Source: Cryptomeria japonica (lineage: Eukaryota; Streptophyta; Pinopsida; Cupressales; Cupressaceae). From it: a stretch of DNA of 64,000 nt. Position 1 is the first letter of the stretch. Every line of letters begins with the position of its first letter. Below are positions 35,877 through 55,009 of this stretch, in pieces. The stretch spans positions 266,398,192-266,462,191 of the forward strand of contig NC_081406.1 of the NCBI RefSeq assembly GCF_030272615.1, written 5' to 3'. A program made the position numbers and the translations under genes. The notes under the pieces are model-generated. The model was not told the DNA's origin and did no database searches. It was given only the letters and a program-made list of their open reading frames with translations.

Positions 35877-35939
35877 CTACAAAGCAGCAACTGCAACACA
35901 GACCATAGTAGCTGCAATTATTGACCACTTCCAAGTTCC
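35877..35939 (-). CDS. Candidate alternative last exon encoding a tail anchor
   Basis: After a minus-strand acceptor (TTTGTGGATTTCAG) the exon starts in phase 0 and encodes 20 residues, GTWKWSIIAATMVCVAVAAL, then TAG. The peptide is a single hydrophobic helix right at the C terminus with a Lys before it, the form of a tail anchor. The kinase exon at 36656-36724 ends in phase 0 at a GTACGT donor, so joining the two is frame-compatible and would skip the 36426-36458 exon. It is equally possible that this is chance or belongs to another transcript. Confidence 0.4.
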   Translation of the reverse strand, partial: GTWKWSIIAATMVCVAVAAL

Positions 35940-36425
35940 CTGAAATCCACAAATAAAGCACATAAATTCGAGGAAAGAATGAAAATGTCCTTCACATCAT
36001 TACCAGCTCCCGAATAGTTATTATGATATAGACAGCCTTTAAAATACAGGGATAAGCTTAAACTGCTATATCATTATACTGTTGGTCTAAACCATCAAAT
36101 AACTTCAAGTTTATATATTTTCTTTGTTGAACACGGTGTTATAAATAATGAAGTGCCTCTTGCAATTTCAATGTTCGGGTGTGCTAGCAAGCTTATATAT
36201 ATTTAACAAACTGTGAAGTACTAAGACATACGTAATATTGCAGAATTTGGTAGAGTTAGTAATTGGATACTTCAATAAAACACACGTGACAAGTTTTGAT
36301 TCAATGTTTATTTTCTAGGCTTGCTTATATCAGATAATAAGTAGCGAAAAGAGATATGAAAGCTTCAGTGAATGTAAAGGTATTTTTACCTTACCATCAC
36401 TAATGCTAATAACGCTCAAGTCTAA

Positions 36426-43959
<7,534 letters not shown>

Positions 43960-44844
43960 GAAACTCAACCTAAGTATACCAAGTTCTGCCTGCAAACAAC
44001 AGTACAGGAGTCGAAGGTTAAAAGAAATACAACAGCAATGAAAGAAATAAAACATCTGGTAAAACTAGAAAAGCAACTCAACTAACATAATATACTAGAA
44101 ACTCTGGATAAAAAAGAAGATTAGAAGGGATGACAATTATATCCATGACTGGATTGCAAGCACTGGGCATGGATCTTTTGTAAACTAGAAAGATGGTCCA
44201 ATTTTACAGTCAACAGCCATGGTTGATACAGAAGACCACCACATCTACTAGCTATACTCCATAGCATAGCGAGGAAGGAAGCATATAAAAAGAAGCCACA
44301 AATGTTCTAGACTACAGATATTATGAGTACAACTAAATAAACATCATGTCAACAAGGACATCACATAAACCATTGCTAAGACTGTGCGTTTCCTGGGAAA
44401 CTTGCCAGCTTTGAGTTACAAGGTCTCAAAGTTCTGGATTTAACAGGCTCAGACATAATAAGTAGCCTTCCCATTTATCATATATAACTCCACAGTATAG
44501 CCATGAGAGAACATTTAAAGGATTTGAAAATTAGTACTGACTAATAGAAAAATTATCCCTATGATATATAAATAAGTTCTAACATATATTGCAAAAAGAT
44601 GAGAGTCATTCTCAAATCTGAATTAGCAATTTCAGAAATTTAATACATAAAACTGATATAATGCACCAACGTTCCCATTGCCAGTCGCAACCCAGATAGT
44701 GTTTACCAAAATACAGTGCTAGATATTTGACAAAATCAAAAACAGATGTCTCAGTTTCATGCATTGCTAATTCCAGGCATGGTCTTCATTAAATTCATAT
44801 GAAGTGTATTAAACAACTAGTACAAATGAATTCAAATGACTTAC

Positions 44845-44942
44845 GATAATGAGATTTTAGGGACAACCTGGCAGTAGAAACTACTACCCTGATAAAGCAC
44901 GGTATTGCTGTCAAAGGCTTGAAGAAGGGTTTCCTTGTTTAC
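44845..44942 (-). other. Possible cassette exon upstream of the kinase
   Basis: The acceptor TTCTTGCAG at its right edge is followed by 32 open codons (VNKETLLQAFDSNTVLYQ...). There are two donors: CCAG/GTTGTC ending at 44868 (75 bases, in frame with both neighbours) and the stronger GTAAGT ending at 44845 (98 bases, frame-breaking). Use of the second would leave MATS as the only start. Confidence 0.35.
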
Positions 44943-46491
44943 CTGCAAGAATTTTTCCAGCCACTTTCAAAAACATTGCAAAATGCTGTACCATGGAGAC
45001 TAAAAGTTTTAAAATGTCACAGGTTGCATACTAACATACCGATCCCATTCACATTAACAAAGCAATCTAATAAGCTTTACGACCTATCTAAAAATGGCCT
45101 TTATAATTCAGATTGGCAATGATTGTGTTCCATATTAAGCTCTAAAAAAGCTTCAAATTCTAAAAGAAAAGAATGGCTACAAAGTGAATGAAAGGCAAAT
45201 ACTGAATAACTGTAAATCAAAAGGTAGAAAATACTCCAATCTCATGATCAGAAAAAATGATAACAAACCAAATGAAGAACACTAGTACCAGTCTTGCAAT
45301 CTCATAGCTCAACAGAATTTGAGATAAATAAATCAAGGAAAGATCATCATCAGCATCAAAGCAACACTAATATAACTTCAACAACAAAAAATCATAGTAA
45401 AGTGGATTATTCGATAGAGCTTGAACAATTTCAAAATTAAGCCCTAGAAAAGGTCACAATGTTTGAGGCTGGAAGAATAATTATGAAGCAAATGAAATGC
45501 AGGATTTGTATATCTGCCTAGACTAAGAGACAATTCAGATCTAGATCTATTTGGGCTAGAAGGTATCCAAAAGACTTAAGTGTCAATACCTGTTCTTCTA
45601 CACCCTGTGTGCATTGCTGATGTTAGCTCACTCATATTTTGACAGACAAAGTCAGCAATCCCCATTTAAGAATGGAACAAAAAAAAAGGTACCAAAAACA
45701 GCTTTATGTTATGCTTCAGAATGCTTGATTGAATGAATATGAGTGCATCCTAATTGCAGATCATAGCATCACAGAAGCTTGGCTGATAAGGGACTGCTAT
45801 CTACCCTAAAGATAACTGGGGTACATAACTGGCTAACATGGAAACAATTCAACTGGCATTGCCAAGAATCGTGGGACCAAGAACAGCTATAAAAAGTACT
45901 TATTAAACTCAATTCAAACATGAAAGAAACCTACAAGCATGGAATTCACAACCCCAATGGAAGCAGGATCATAATGCTATCAGATTTGAAAGTGAAAACT
46001 TTCTTCCTTGACGCAAACAATAGATTAATCCAAAAACTCTTCTTCTTTTTGCAAATCCAAGCTCACATTAGCGAACGAATACGTGTACACAAACGAAGAC
46101 TAAAAGGAAGGGCTCAGTTCAACTTTCCACCCACCAATTTCAACCAAATATCCTTTTCAGAGCAAAACGGTATCCAATTCCATAACACAAACAGAGCCTC
46201 ACAGAAAATTTCAACTCAGAAGTCCGCATAACATGGTAAATCCTCAGATCTGGGATGGTATAATAATCTACACATTTGCATGATCCAGATCTAAGTACTA
46301 CGAAACAGGCTTCATCTAAGCAAATGAAAATGAACCCAAAATTTACAATTTCGTCAGCATTCAAATTCAGACTACCAATTGGTTAATGTTCAAATTCGCA
46401 TCTAAACTACATGTAAAGGATCACCTTTGTCCGTATCGTGCACACCCTCAAAAGGAAACAATAGAACACAGAATGGGCAAAACTATTATAC

Positions 46492-46608
46492 CTGATGTTT
46501 AAATAGGGTAGAAGATTGAATATATCGTTGTAAGCCTGAGGAGGAATGGTCAGAAACAATGGAATGCAGAAAAAATGATAAACTTCTCAGAGGACGCCAC
46601 ACGCCCAT
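46492..46608 (-). CDS. Kinase exon 1: 5' leader or organelle presequence
   Basis: From ATG at 46606-46608 the exon is open for 39 codons to the donor CATCAG/GTATAA. It encodes MGVWRPLRSLSFFLHSIVS and then a Ser/Arg-containing stretch with only one acidic residue, the composition of a mitochondrial presequence. Phase 0 allows direct in-frame joining to 43921-43989, which would give a protein of about 268 residues. Against this, the TATA box lies so close that transcription may begin at or after this ATG, making the exon untranslated leader. Confidence 0.55.
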
Positions 46609-46629
46609 AATTTGCAAAGCTTTCCCCCC

Positions 46630-46637
46630 TATTTATA
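46630..46637 (-). promoter_or_regulatory. TATA box of the UMP-CMP kinase gene
   Basis: The minus strand reads GGTATAAATAGGGG, a near-consensus plant TATA box at the right place upstream of exon 1. The usual 30-base spacing predicts a transcript start near 46605. Confidence 0.7.
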
Positions 46638-46639
46638 CC

Positions 46640-48207
46640 TAAATCTGAATCTGATGCCCACCTTCAAACGAACCACACTTTCCGCACTTTTTCCTCGAAC
46701 CTGTTGACACTTTTTTTTTAATTTTTTCAATTTTTTTAATTTTTTTAATTTAAAAAATATTATTCACACATTCTCTATTATGACTATCATTATGAGGCAC
46801 TTTTTTTGGGTAGGGTTATACCATATATTCTTTTCTTCCCTTACAAATTTGCGTATATTACAAGTTCATTATTTTAAGCATATTACAAAGATGCATAATT
46901 GTGGAATCAAATCATGAACTTACGAGGAGACAAAAGATGTCATGCAACTTCTATTTTCATGGCATATTCACTGGAGAATATTTTGAAGAGAAAAAGAATT
47001 AAAAAAAGTTGGTTGATGCAACTTTCATCATTCAACAAGTAAGGACATGACTTTTCTTTACAAATATCTCAAGTGTTTTCTTAGCATTTTCTTATTATTG
47101 CTTACATATTTTAATTTGCAAGAGTAATTTTACTTCGGAAAAGGTGAACAATAATGAAGGAAATGGTTAAAATCTTTTGAAGGAGAAAAGTATATTGAAA
47201 AGTGTTTAAAGATTCTTTAATAATAGGCAACAAATAATAAACTTGTTAAGTTAGGATTATTCGTTTTTGGTCAAACTTTTACATATGAATCAACAATTCA
47301 ATAGAATGATCAAAGATATGTCAAACAACCATGCAATATGTCTAGAATAATGATACAATATTCCATTGATGAAACATTACAATGGAACTCTCTCGTGTTG
47401 TTCCTTCTAGACATGTCCAATGATTCTTAGATTCTTTAATAACAATAGTGAATTAGGGTTTTGTCGTACTATAGGACACCTTGGGACATAATTCAAATAT
47501 TTTTGTATTTGAGTTGACTCATAATGGTCAGTTGGGAAGGGGCGGCATGGGCTAATTTTGAAAATTTGGGAGAATCCATCCTCACAAAGCTAAGATAAGT
47601 TAATTTTCATGTTGCAAAATCAACCTAAGGTGATGGATGGCTAAGATTGCATCTATTAGATCTAAATCCTTAAGATGTGCAAGATAGGCTTAGTTTAGTT
47701 TGTTAACTTCCATATGAAAATGTGACATTTTGACGTTAATAATTACATACAAAAAAATGAGCCAAGGTGAGTCCAAATGAAGGGGGAAAGTGCAAAGTGT
47801 GCATTTGTCAACCTTGTGTTTTGCTCCCACTTTGACTTGCTTTTCAACTTGTATAAAGATGCATGTCAAAGTAAACAAGTAACTATGGTGACAGAAAATA
47901 TTGCAAGCATTCATATAAAGGATACAAATAAGGATTACTTTTTCATACACTTCCTCATAATGAGCATTCCATATTGAAACCTGCAAGTACAAAAAGTTTC
48001 AAAAAGATGAATTTAAAATAAGTATAAATATAATTACTCAAAATGTATATATATAAATAGTAAATTTAAAATTCTAAAGGAATTGTTGAAAAGGGATAAT
48101 GTGTCTTCACTTGAAATGGAAATAATAAGTTTCTTCCTAGAGAAAAAGTAGTACTGGGATTCTTCCTAAAATACAAATAATAATAGGATTTCACCTAAAT
48201 AAAAATA
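46640..48207. other. AT-rich spacer upstream of the kinase
   Basis: Includes a T/A run at 46708-46760 (CAATTTTTTTAATTTT repeats). Short frames at 47690-47992 and 47777-47977 show no domain. It may hold the kinase promoter region; nothing else recognised. Confidence 0.5.
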
Positions 48208-49371
48208 TGTCATGTCCCATTTTCAAAAATTAGAAAAAAGGTTACTTGCCTAAGGAAATGTCATAGTTCAAGAAATAGAGTTGTCTCTTGACACTTGCTA
48301 AGGAGTTGTCGAAGATCAAGGATTGGGCATGTTGCTTGACTCATGTTAGAAAGAGATCAATTGTCAAGGTTCAGAGATATTGGATGACCCATACCAAGGA
48401 CTTGTCAAAGGTTGAGGATCGAGGTTGTTGCCCAATTCATGTCAACAAGCTACCAAAGGTCGAGGGTTGAAGTTTCTACCCAACGCATGTCAAGAAGCTA
48501 CCAAAAGTCAAGGATCGAGGTTTCTAACCAATGCCTGTCAAGAAGCTACCAAAGGTCAAGGATCGAGGTTTCTACCCAACGCATGTCAAGAACCTACTAG
48601 AGGTTGAGGATCGAGATTTCTACCCATTGCATGCCAAGAAGCTATTGTAGGTCGAAGATTGAGGTTGCAGCCCAGCACATGCCAAGTTGAAAGGAATGAA
48701 AAACTCCAAACCTCTTATAGGAAAGTTTGTAAGGCCTATAAGATGAACATGTGATGTAGTGTGTAGAATTTAAACTTGGGCCTTAGTACCATTTTGGGTC
48801 TAGGCTAACTACTTTGATCTATTGGGTGGGAAGCATGTAAAACTATGAAAATATTTCGATTGTAGGTATCCATGTTATGTTATTGTATCTTTAAGGCACT
48901 TTGTGTTCAAGTAATCTTTTATAGACAAAAGCCCATAAGAGATTATAATTAGTGAATGAAAACGCATTGATTGTTAGAATTACAGGATGAAAGCCCTTTG
49001 GTTCTTGAGGGAGTTCTCACTTGGGGAGTGCATTGGAGCTTTAAGTTACAATACAATTTAGTCTTTTAGTGAGTGCATCATTTGTTGTAGATTTGTAAGT
49101 GTTGTTTATTTATATTGTAATTATTGTCATAACAGTCCTTTGGTGGTATCTAGATTTGATCATAAACAATACCAATTATTGTTGGAGTTTGCTTAAATCT
49201 ATGCAAGTTCATGTCTTTATTGGCTAATTTGTTTATGTTATTTGAGTATGAATAATTGATGTTGTTTGGAAAGAGTTGGGTTAAGACCCATTTATGATTT
49301 AAATCAAGTGAAGATTTTTGTTTGGTTGCAAATATGTTATTTTCCTAAAAAATAGGGGAAGGGACATTACA
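48208..49371 (+). repeat. LTR of a decayed gypsy-type element
   Basis: The termini are inverted: TGTCATGTCCC at the left and GGGACATTACA at the right. Decayed gag follows on the right. The sequence AATATCAAAAGACC just after the end may be a PBS of the TGGTATCAGAGCC type mutated by G-to-A changes. It carries the 48-bp minisatellite. The right half is duplicated at 51385-51701. Confidence 0.6.
48290..48690 (+). repeat. 48-bp minisatellite inside an LTR
   Basis: About seven to eight units; clear TACCAAAGG-type registers at 48403, 48451, 48499, 48547, 48595 and 48643 are exactly 48 bases apart. The unit contains GGATCGAGGTTTCTACCC and GCATGTCAAGAAGC. Because 48 is a multiple of three, all three forward frames stay open for about 60 codons; this is a by-product, not evidence for a protein. 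Confidence 0.92.
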
Positions 49372-49790
49372 AAAATATCAAAAGACCTAAAGTGATAGCG
49401 AAGTCAGACACTTGCAAAGGGAAAAGAGAGAAGAAGCACTTATGGGTGATAGCAATGGGGAAGGCTACTTTAGGAAAGTCGTTAGGACTAAAAATACAGA
49501 GTTGGATAGAGAATTTCAATATACTCTAAGGAAGTCTGTGGAAAATGTGGTAGGGACTTTGAAAGAGGTGAATCAATAATGGGTTGTTATAAATGTACTC
49601 CAAATGGGGATAGAAGGAAGTATTTAGTAAATTCAATTAACCCACCCCAAAGACATTCAGAGCCAAATTTCTAGAGAGAGATATGAAAAAACTCTAAGAA
49701 GAATGATGACCTATATGCCTACAAAAAGAGGATGAAATGGAAAAGTATCACTATCACTTGCACCAAAAGGAAGTGCAATAGTTATGGCGA
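49372..49790 (+). pseudogene. Decayed gypsy gag start, first copy
   Basis: Fragments such as ELDREFQYTLRKSVENVVGT, LKEVNQ and DDLYAYKKRMKWK are readable with stops and frame changes. The same segment recurs at 51702-52070. It stops matching near 49770. Confidence 0.5.
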
Positions 49791-51384
49791 TAGTAAAATA
49801 TACTTTGACTAGTATGTGCTTAATTTGATGTGAGTTTTGTCATGTATGTTTTGTATGTGTGTGAACTTTGGCCTTGATAGTGGTGAATCCATTATCTTCT
49901 TTGTATCTTGGGGGTTGCCTTGAGTGGCATAAATATCTACTGCTCTTGACGATGGTAATATAGTCGGGGGTGGAAAATATTCCTTCATGGGTCCATTATG
50001 GAAGATCTCTTAGGAGTTGGAAGAGTTCCTAGTTCAACCTTGGTGTCTTTTCCAAATGTAGAGCTAAGTCTTCTACTTATATTACCATGTACCGTGCATT
50101 CATGTGCATGTCAAGTACATTATCACATGTTATGACACCTTGTGTATGTAGTAGTGTTGTGTGGCTTGTTTAATACCACTTTTTTATTGCAAAATAATAA
50201 AAAATATTCAATTGTCTTTTGTTCATTAATATCTCTAAATAAAATTGGAGCATTACACCTTTAGGGAATATGTTGAATTATGAGGACCATTTTCTCTCTA
50301 GTCAAATCTCTAGTGGAGCAACTTTATGGCTCTAAGTGCAATATCAAAGATGAGAAACAAGCATCCAATTATACTTAAGATGATTTTAAAAGCAAACAAT
50401 GCATAATTGACTTTATGGATCTTTGACCTAGATGTTCTTTCGCATTCCAACATTGCTTGATGATTTCAAAATGAATAAGTAATCAATGTCTTTAAGTACA
50501 TTAATAATACACAAATTAACAAAAACATGCACTAACTTGGGTTATAATGATTAATATAAGAAAATTGATGGGATATATTTTGAATATTAATTTTAAATGT
50601 TATAAAATATTTGAATAAAGTCCCAAAAGATGATGAAAAACCAATCTTAAAAAATGAGTGATATGAGATATGTGTATAATAATTAATTGAGACACTTTTA
50701 TCAAAATAACACAAAAAGAATATGCCATTTTACCATTAGGATTGTTTCAATCTAAGCCCATTGTGAGGCATATCAACAAATCTCAAAAACGTTTGAAACA
50801 TCAAATTTTCATGCAACCCTAAAAAATAACAATTGTTGCAATATGGCACTCCCATAAGAAACCAATTGATTCTAGGACGAATTTGATTTAGACACGATCC
50901 CTCCAATCAAGATTCTTTTGGCACTGGAGCAATTGTTGTTTTATTGGGAGGGAAATATCACTTAAGTTTTGTGACCCAGATTATTAAATGAGGAAATTTT
51001 GCATTTGAAGTGAAATGCTCACTTGCATTGCCAAGATTGTGCATTCCTTCTTAAAGTATTCCATTTTCTCATCACCTGCAGGATATTTTCATTTGCTTGA
51101 GAAGAAATAAAAATAATATAAATATATATCTTCTTTTAATGTAAATAATATATAAAATTACTATAAAACCAAATACATTAACTTCTTCCCATCCTCATCA
51201 ACTCACACATGCATTACCAAAACCCATTTTACACTATAAAATTCTTAACCAATACTCTTTTATTTCCTTTCCTTTTCTCAATTTTGAATCTCTGCTCAGG
51301 TTACCAATAGAGGATTTACATGAGGATGAGATTTCATTAGCTTTGTGGAATACATGTAGTAGAAGAAGATAAACATGGGAAGGT
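49791..51384. other. Spacer, nothing recognised
   Basis: AT-rich DNA between two related gypsy fragments. No frame with a known motif, no clear repeat. Confidence 0.5.
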
Positions 51385-51701
51385 ACAATTTAGTCTTTCA
51401 ATGAGTGCATCATTTGTTGTAGATTTCTAAGTGTTATTTGTTTATATTGTAATGATTGTCATAATAGTCCTTTGGTGGTAGAGGTTTGATCATAAAAAAT
51501 GTCAATAATTGTTGGAGTTTGATTAAATCTATGCAAGTTCATGTCTTTATCAGCTAATTTGTTTATGCTATTTAAGTATGACTAATTAATGTTATTTGGA
51601 AAGAGTTGGGTTAAGAACCATTTAAGTTTTAAATCAGGTGAAGATTTTTGTTTGGTTGCAAATATGTTATTTTCCTAAAAAATATGGGAAGGGACATTAC
51701 A
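51385..51701 (+). repeat. Truncated second copy of the 48208-49371 LTR
   Basis: Matches about 49047-49371 (for example GTGAAGATTTTTGTTTGG and the GGGACATTACA end) with scattered changes; the left part of the LTR is missing. Confidence 0.75.
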
Positions 51702-52690
51702 ACAATATCAAAAGACCTAAAGTGATAGGGAAGTAAGACACTGGCAAAGGGAAAAGAGAGAAGAAGCACCTATTGGTGATATAAATGGGGAAGGCCGCTT
51801 TAGGGAAGTCATTAGGACTTAAAATACAGAGTTGGATAGAGAATTTTCAATATACCCTAAGGAAGTCTATGGCAAATTTGGTAGGGACTTTGAAAGAGGT
51901 GAATCAATAATGGGTTTTTAGAAATGTAATCCAAATGGGGGTAGAAGGAACTATTCAACGAATTCAACTAACCCACCAAAAAAGACATTTAGAGCAAAAT
52001 TTCTAGAGAGATATGGAAAAACTCCAGGAAAAATAATGACCTATATGCCTACAAAAAGAGGATGAAATGAAAAAGTATCATGATGAACATAATGGTCTAT
52101 ATCCAACCATCCATCATGACATGTCTTTTGTTAAGTATTATGATATGAAGACAAGACATAGATATAAAAGGAGAAGGTATGAGGAGCAACCCCATAGGGA
52201 CATTCAACAATGCTTAGGGATCATCAATATATCCACATATGATGGATCAAATGATTGTTCAATAATGTATGGTTGAATAAGTTGGATATGTATTTCTTCT
52301 TGAAACCCATGTTTGAAGAAGAGGTCATTAAGTTTGCCACTTTACACATAGAGGGTGTGGCTTATAAGTAGTGATACCATGGCATGGTGACCCAAGGAGA
52401 TGGTTCAATCACAACCCTAGAGGAGTTTAGCAAAATATTGATGGAGAGGTTTGATAGGAAGGATCTAAAGATTTACTTTAGGGAGTTAATACAATCAAAG
52501 AAAGAGGGTACAATTGAGAACTATGTGAAATAATTTTAGAAGTTATTAGTGATGGTTCTAGTTGTGACATAATGGAGACTCGTAATTCTTTTTGTAGAGG
52601 GCCTATATAATTTACTTAAGGATTTGGTAAGAGAATTTGATCTACATTCCTTGAAAGAAGCCATCAAAATAACCCTAAGTTTGGAGTGAT
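51702..52690 (+). pseudogene. Decayed gypsy Gag, second copy
   Basis: The open piece 52067-52276 ends STYDGSNDCSIMYG. Downstream, in another frame, LDMYFFLKPMFEEEVIKFAT, LHIEGVAYK-stop-WYHGMVT, LMERFDRKDLKIYFREL and FVEGLYNLLKDLVREFD align with the capsid blocks of the chromovirus Gag at 6385-7281. Several stops. It belongs to a gypsy relative, in the opposite orientation to that chromovirus. Confidence 0.8.
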
Positions 52691-55008
52691 GGAGTTATTT
52701 TTTCAACCTCGCAAGCCCACGAATCACCTACAATCACACCACCTATCACAAGTCGAGATCAAGCAAGAATAATCTACTCAACAACATGAGAATTCTATAT
52801 TAATGCACAAAGATTATTATTACAATTAATGAATGAATCCTTATAAAAATGATGAATTGAACCCTAGATACAAACCCTAAAGCAAGATCAAATCAGCTAG
52901 TGTCAAGTGTCACAATCATAATGAATGAGACAACTTAAGCTATTATTATCCTAATCTAATAAAAGGAAAGGGTGCCTATGATTAGCTTAAGTGAATAAAG
53001 TAATCAAAGGACCTAATTATATAATTAATCAGATAATGTCCTAATTATTCCAATATGAGGAATTCGGTAACTAAAAAAATTAAGTGCCAAGAATGCACCA
53101 CCAATACTGCATTAGAAGCCTCCTTGTAAGAACCTCCTTCAACCCTAAGGAATTACCTCCAAAACCAAGTAAAATGGAAGAGATAAAGAATGAGCTTAGG
53201 AGAAAGAAGTAATGTTTCTCTTGCAAAGAGTCATGAACTCTTGTGTTGGGAATTAAGATGTTTCAACCTTAGTCATTCCTAGAATTACATTTATTTATTA
53301 AGTATCTAAATTATAATTTCTTGCTCATCATATTTTGTCATCTAGTGTGACATGGCATAGTGAGTTGTCTTCATGTTGGGAGGTGACATGGAGACTCATA
53401 GTTCTTTTTGTAGAGGCTCTATATAATTCACTTAAGGATTTAGTAAAAGCATTTGATCTACATTTCTTGAAAGAAGTGATCAAAATAGCCCTATGTTTGG
53501 AGTGACAAAGTTATTTGTTCAACCCCACAAGCCCACGAATCACCTACAAGCATAAAACCTATCACAAATGGAGATCAAGCAAGAACAATCTGCTCAACAA
53601 CATCAGAATTCTATATCGATGCACAAAGATCATTGTTACAGTGAATGAATGAATCCTTATAAAAAGGATGAATTGAACCCTAGATACAAACCCTAAAGAA
53701 AGATTAAATTAGCTAGTGCTAAGTGTCACAATCATAATGAAAGAGACAACTTAAGCTATTAATAAAATTAAAAGGAACCTAAGATTAGCTTAAGTGAATA
53801 AAGTAATTAAAGGACCTAATTATATAATTAGTTAGATAATGTCCTAATTATTCCAACATGAGGGATTCAATAACTAAGAAAATTAAATGACAAGAATACA
53901 CCACCAATAGTACATTAGATACCTCCTAATAAGAACCTCCTTCAACCTAAGACATTACCTCCAAAACTAGGTAAAGTATAAGAGATAAATAATGAGCTTA
54001 GGAGAAAGATATAATGTTTCTCTTGTAAAGAGTCATGAACTATTGTGTTGGGAATTAAGGTGTCTCAACCTTAGCCATTCCTAGAATTACATTTATTTAT
54101 TAAATGTCTAAATTTTAATTTCTAGCCCATCATGTTTTGTCATCTAGTGTGACATGGCACAGTGAGTTGTCTTCATGTTGGGAGGTGACATGGAGACTCG
54201 TAGTTCTTTTTTTAGAGGGTCTATATAATTCACTTAAGGATTTGATAAGAGAATTTAATAAAAAAATCTTGAAAGAAGTCATCAAAAGAACCCTAAGTTT
54301 GGAATGATGGAGTTATTTGTTCAACCCCTCATGCCCATGAATCATCTACAAGCATAGGACCTATCACAAATGGAGATCAAGCAAGAATAATCTACTCGAA
54401 AACATAAAAAAAAACTATATTGATGAACAAAGATTATTGTTACAATGAACATGAATGAATCATTAGAAAAAGGATGAATTGAACCCTAGATACAAACCTT
54501 AAAGCAAGATTAAATCCATTAATTCCAAGTGTCACAATCATAATGCATGAGACAACCTAAGCTATTATTAGCCTAATCTAATAAAAGGAAAATAAACATA
54601 AGGTTAGCTTAAGTGAATAAACTAATTAAAGGATCTAATTATATAATTAATTAGATTATGTCCTAATTATTCCAACATGAGGAATTTGATAACTAAAAAA
54701 AATAAATGCCAAGAATGTACCACCAATACTGCATTAGAAGCTTCCTTACAAGAACCTTCTTCAACCTAAGGTATTACCTCCAAAACCAACTAAAATGGAA
54801 GAGATAAAGAATGAGATTAGGAGAAAGAAGTAATGTTTCTCTTGCAGAGAGTCATGGACTCTTGTGCTGGGAATTAAGGTATCTCAACCTTACCCATTTT
54901 TACAATTACATTTATTTATTAAATGTCGAATCGCAATTTCCTGCCTATCATATTTTGTCATCTAGTGTGACATAGCACAGTGAGTTGTCTTCATGTTGGG
55001 GCGTGACA
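52573..55008 (+). repeat. Three tandem copies of an ~810-bp unit
   Basis: Each unit starts TGGAGACTCGTA near a TTCTTTTTGTAGAGG block and ends with GTGTGACATGGCA and TGTTGGGAGGTGACA. Starts fall at 52573, 53389 and 54191, and the truncated next start is at 55009 (periods 816, 802, 818). The first part of each unit is the gag tail (GLYNLLKDLVREF region), so the unit arose from gypsy sequence plus an adjoining non-coding part. Confidence 0.85.
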
Positions 55009-55009
55009 T

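Noticed and set aside
48288-48607. Three overlapping ~60-codon frames with a 16-residue repeat
   Set aside because: They are by-products of a 48-bp minisatellite whose unit length is a multiple of three.
52573-55008. Reading the three ~810-bp units as LTRs
   Set aside because: They lie directly adjacent in tandem with no internal region, TG/CA ends or target duplications.
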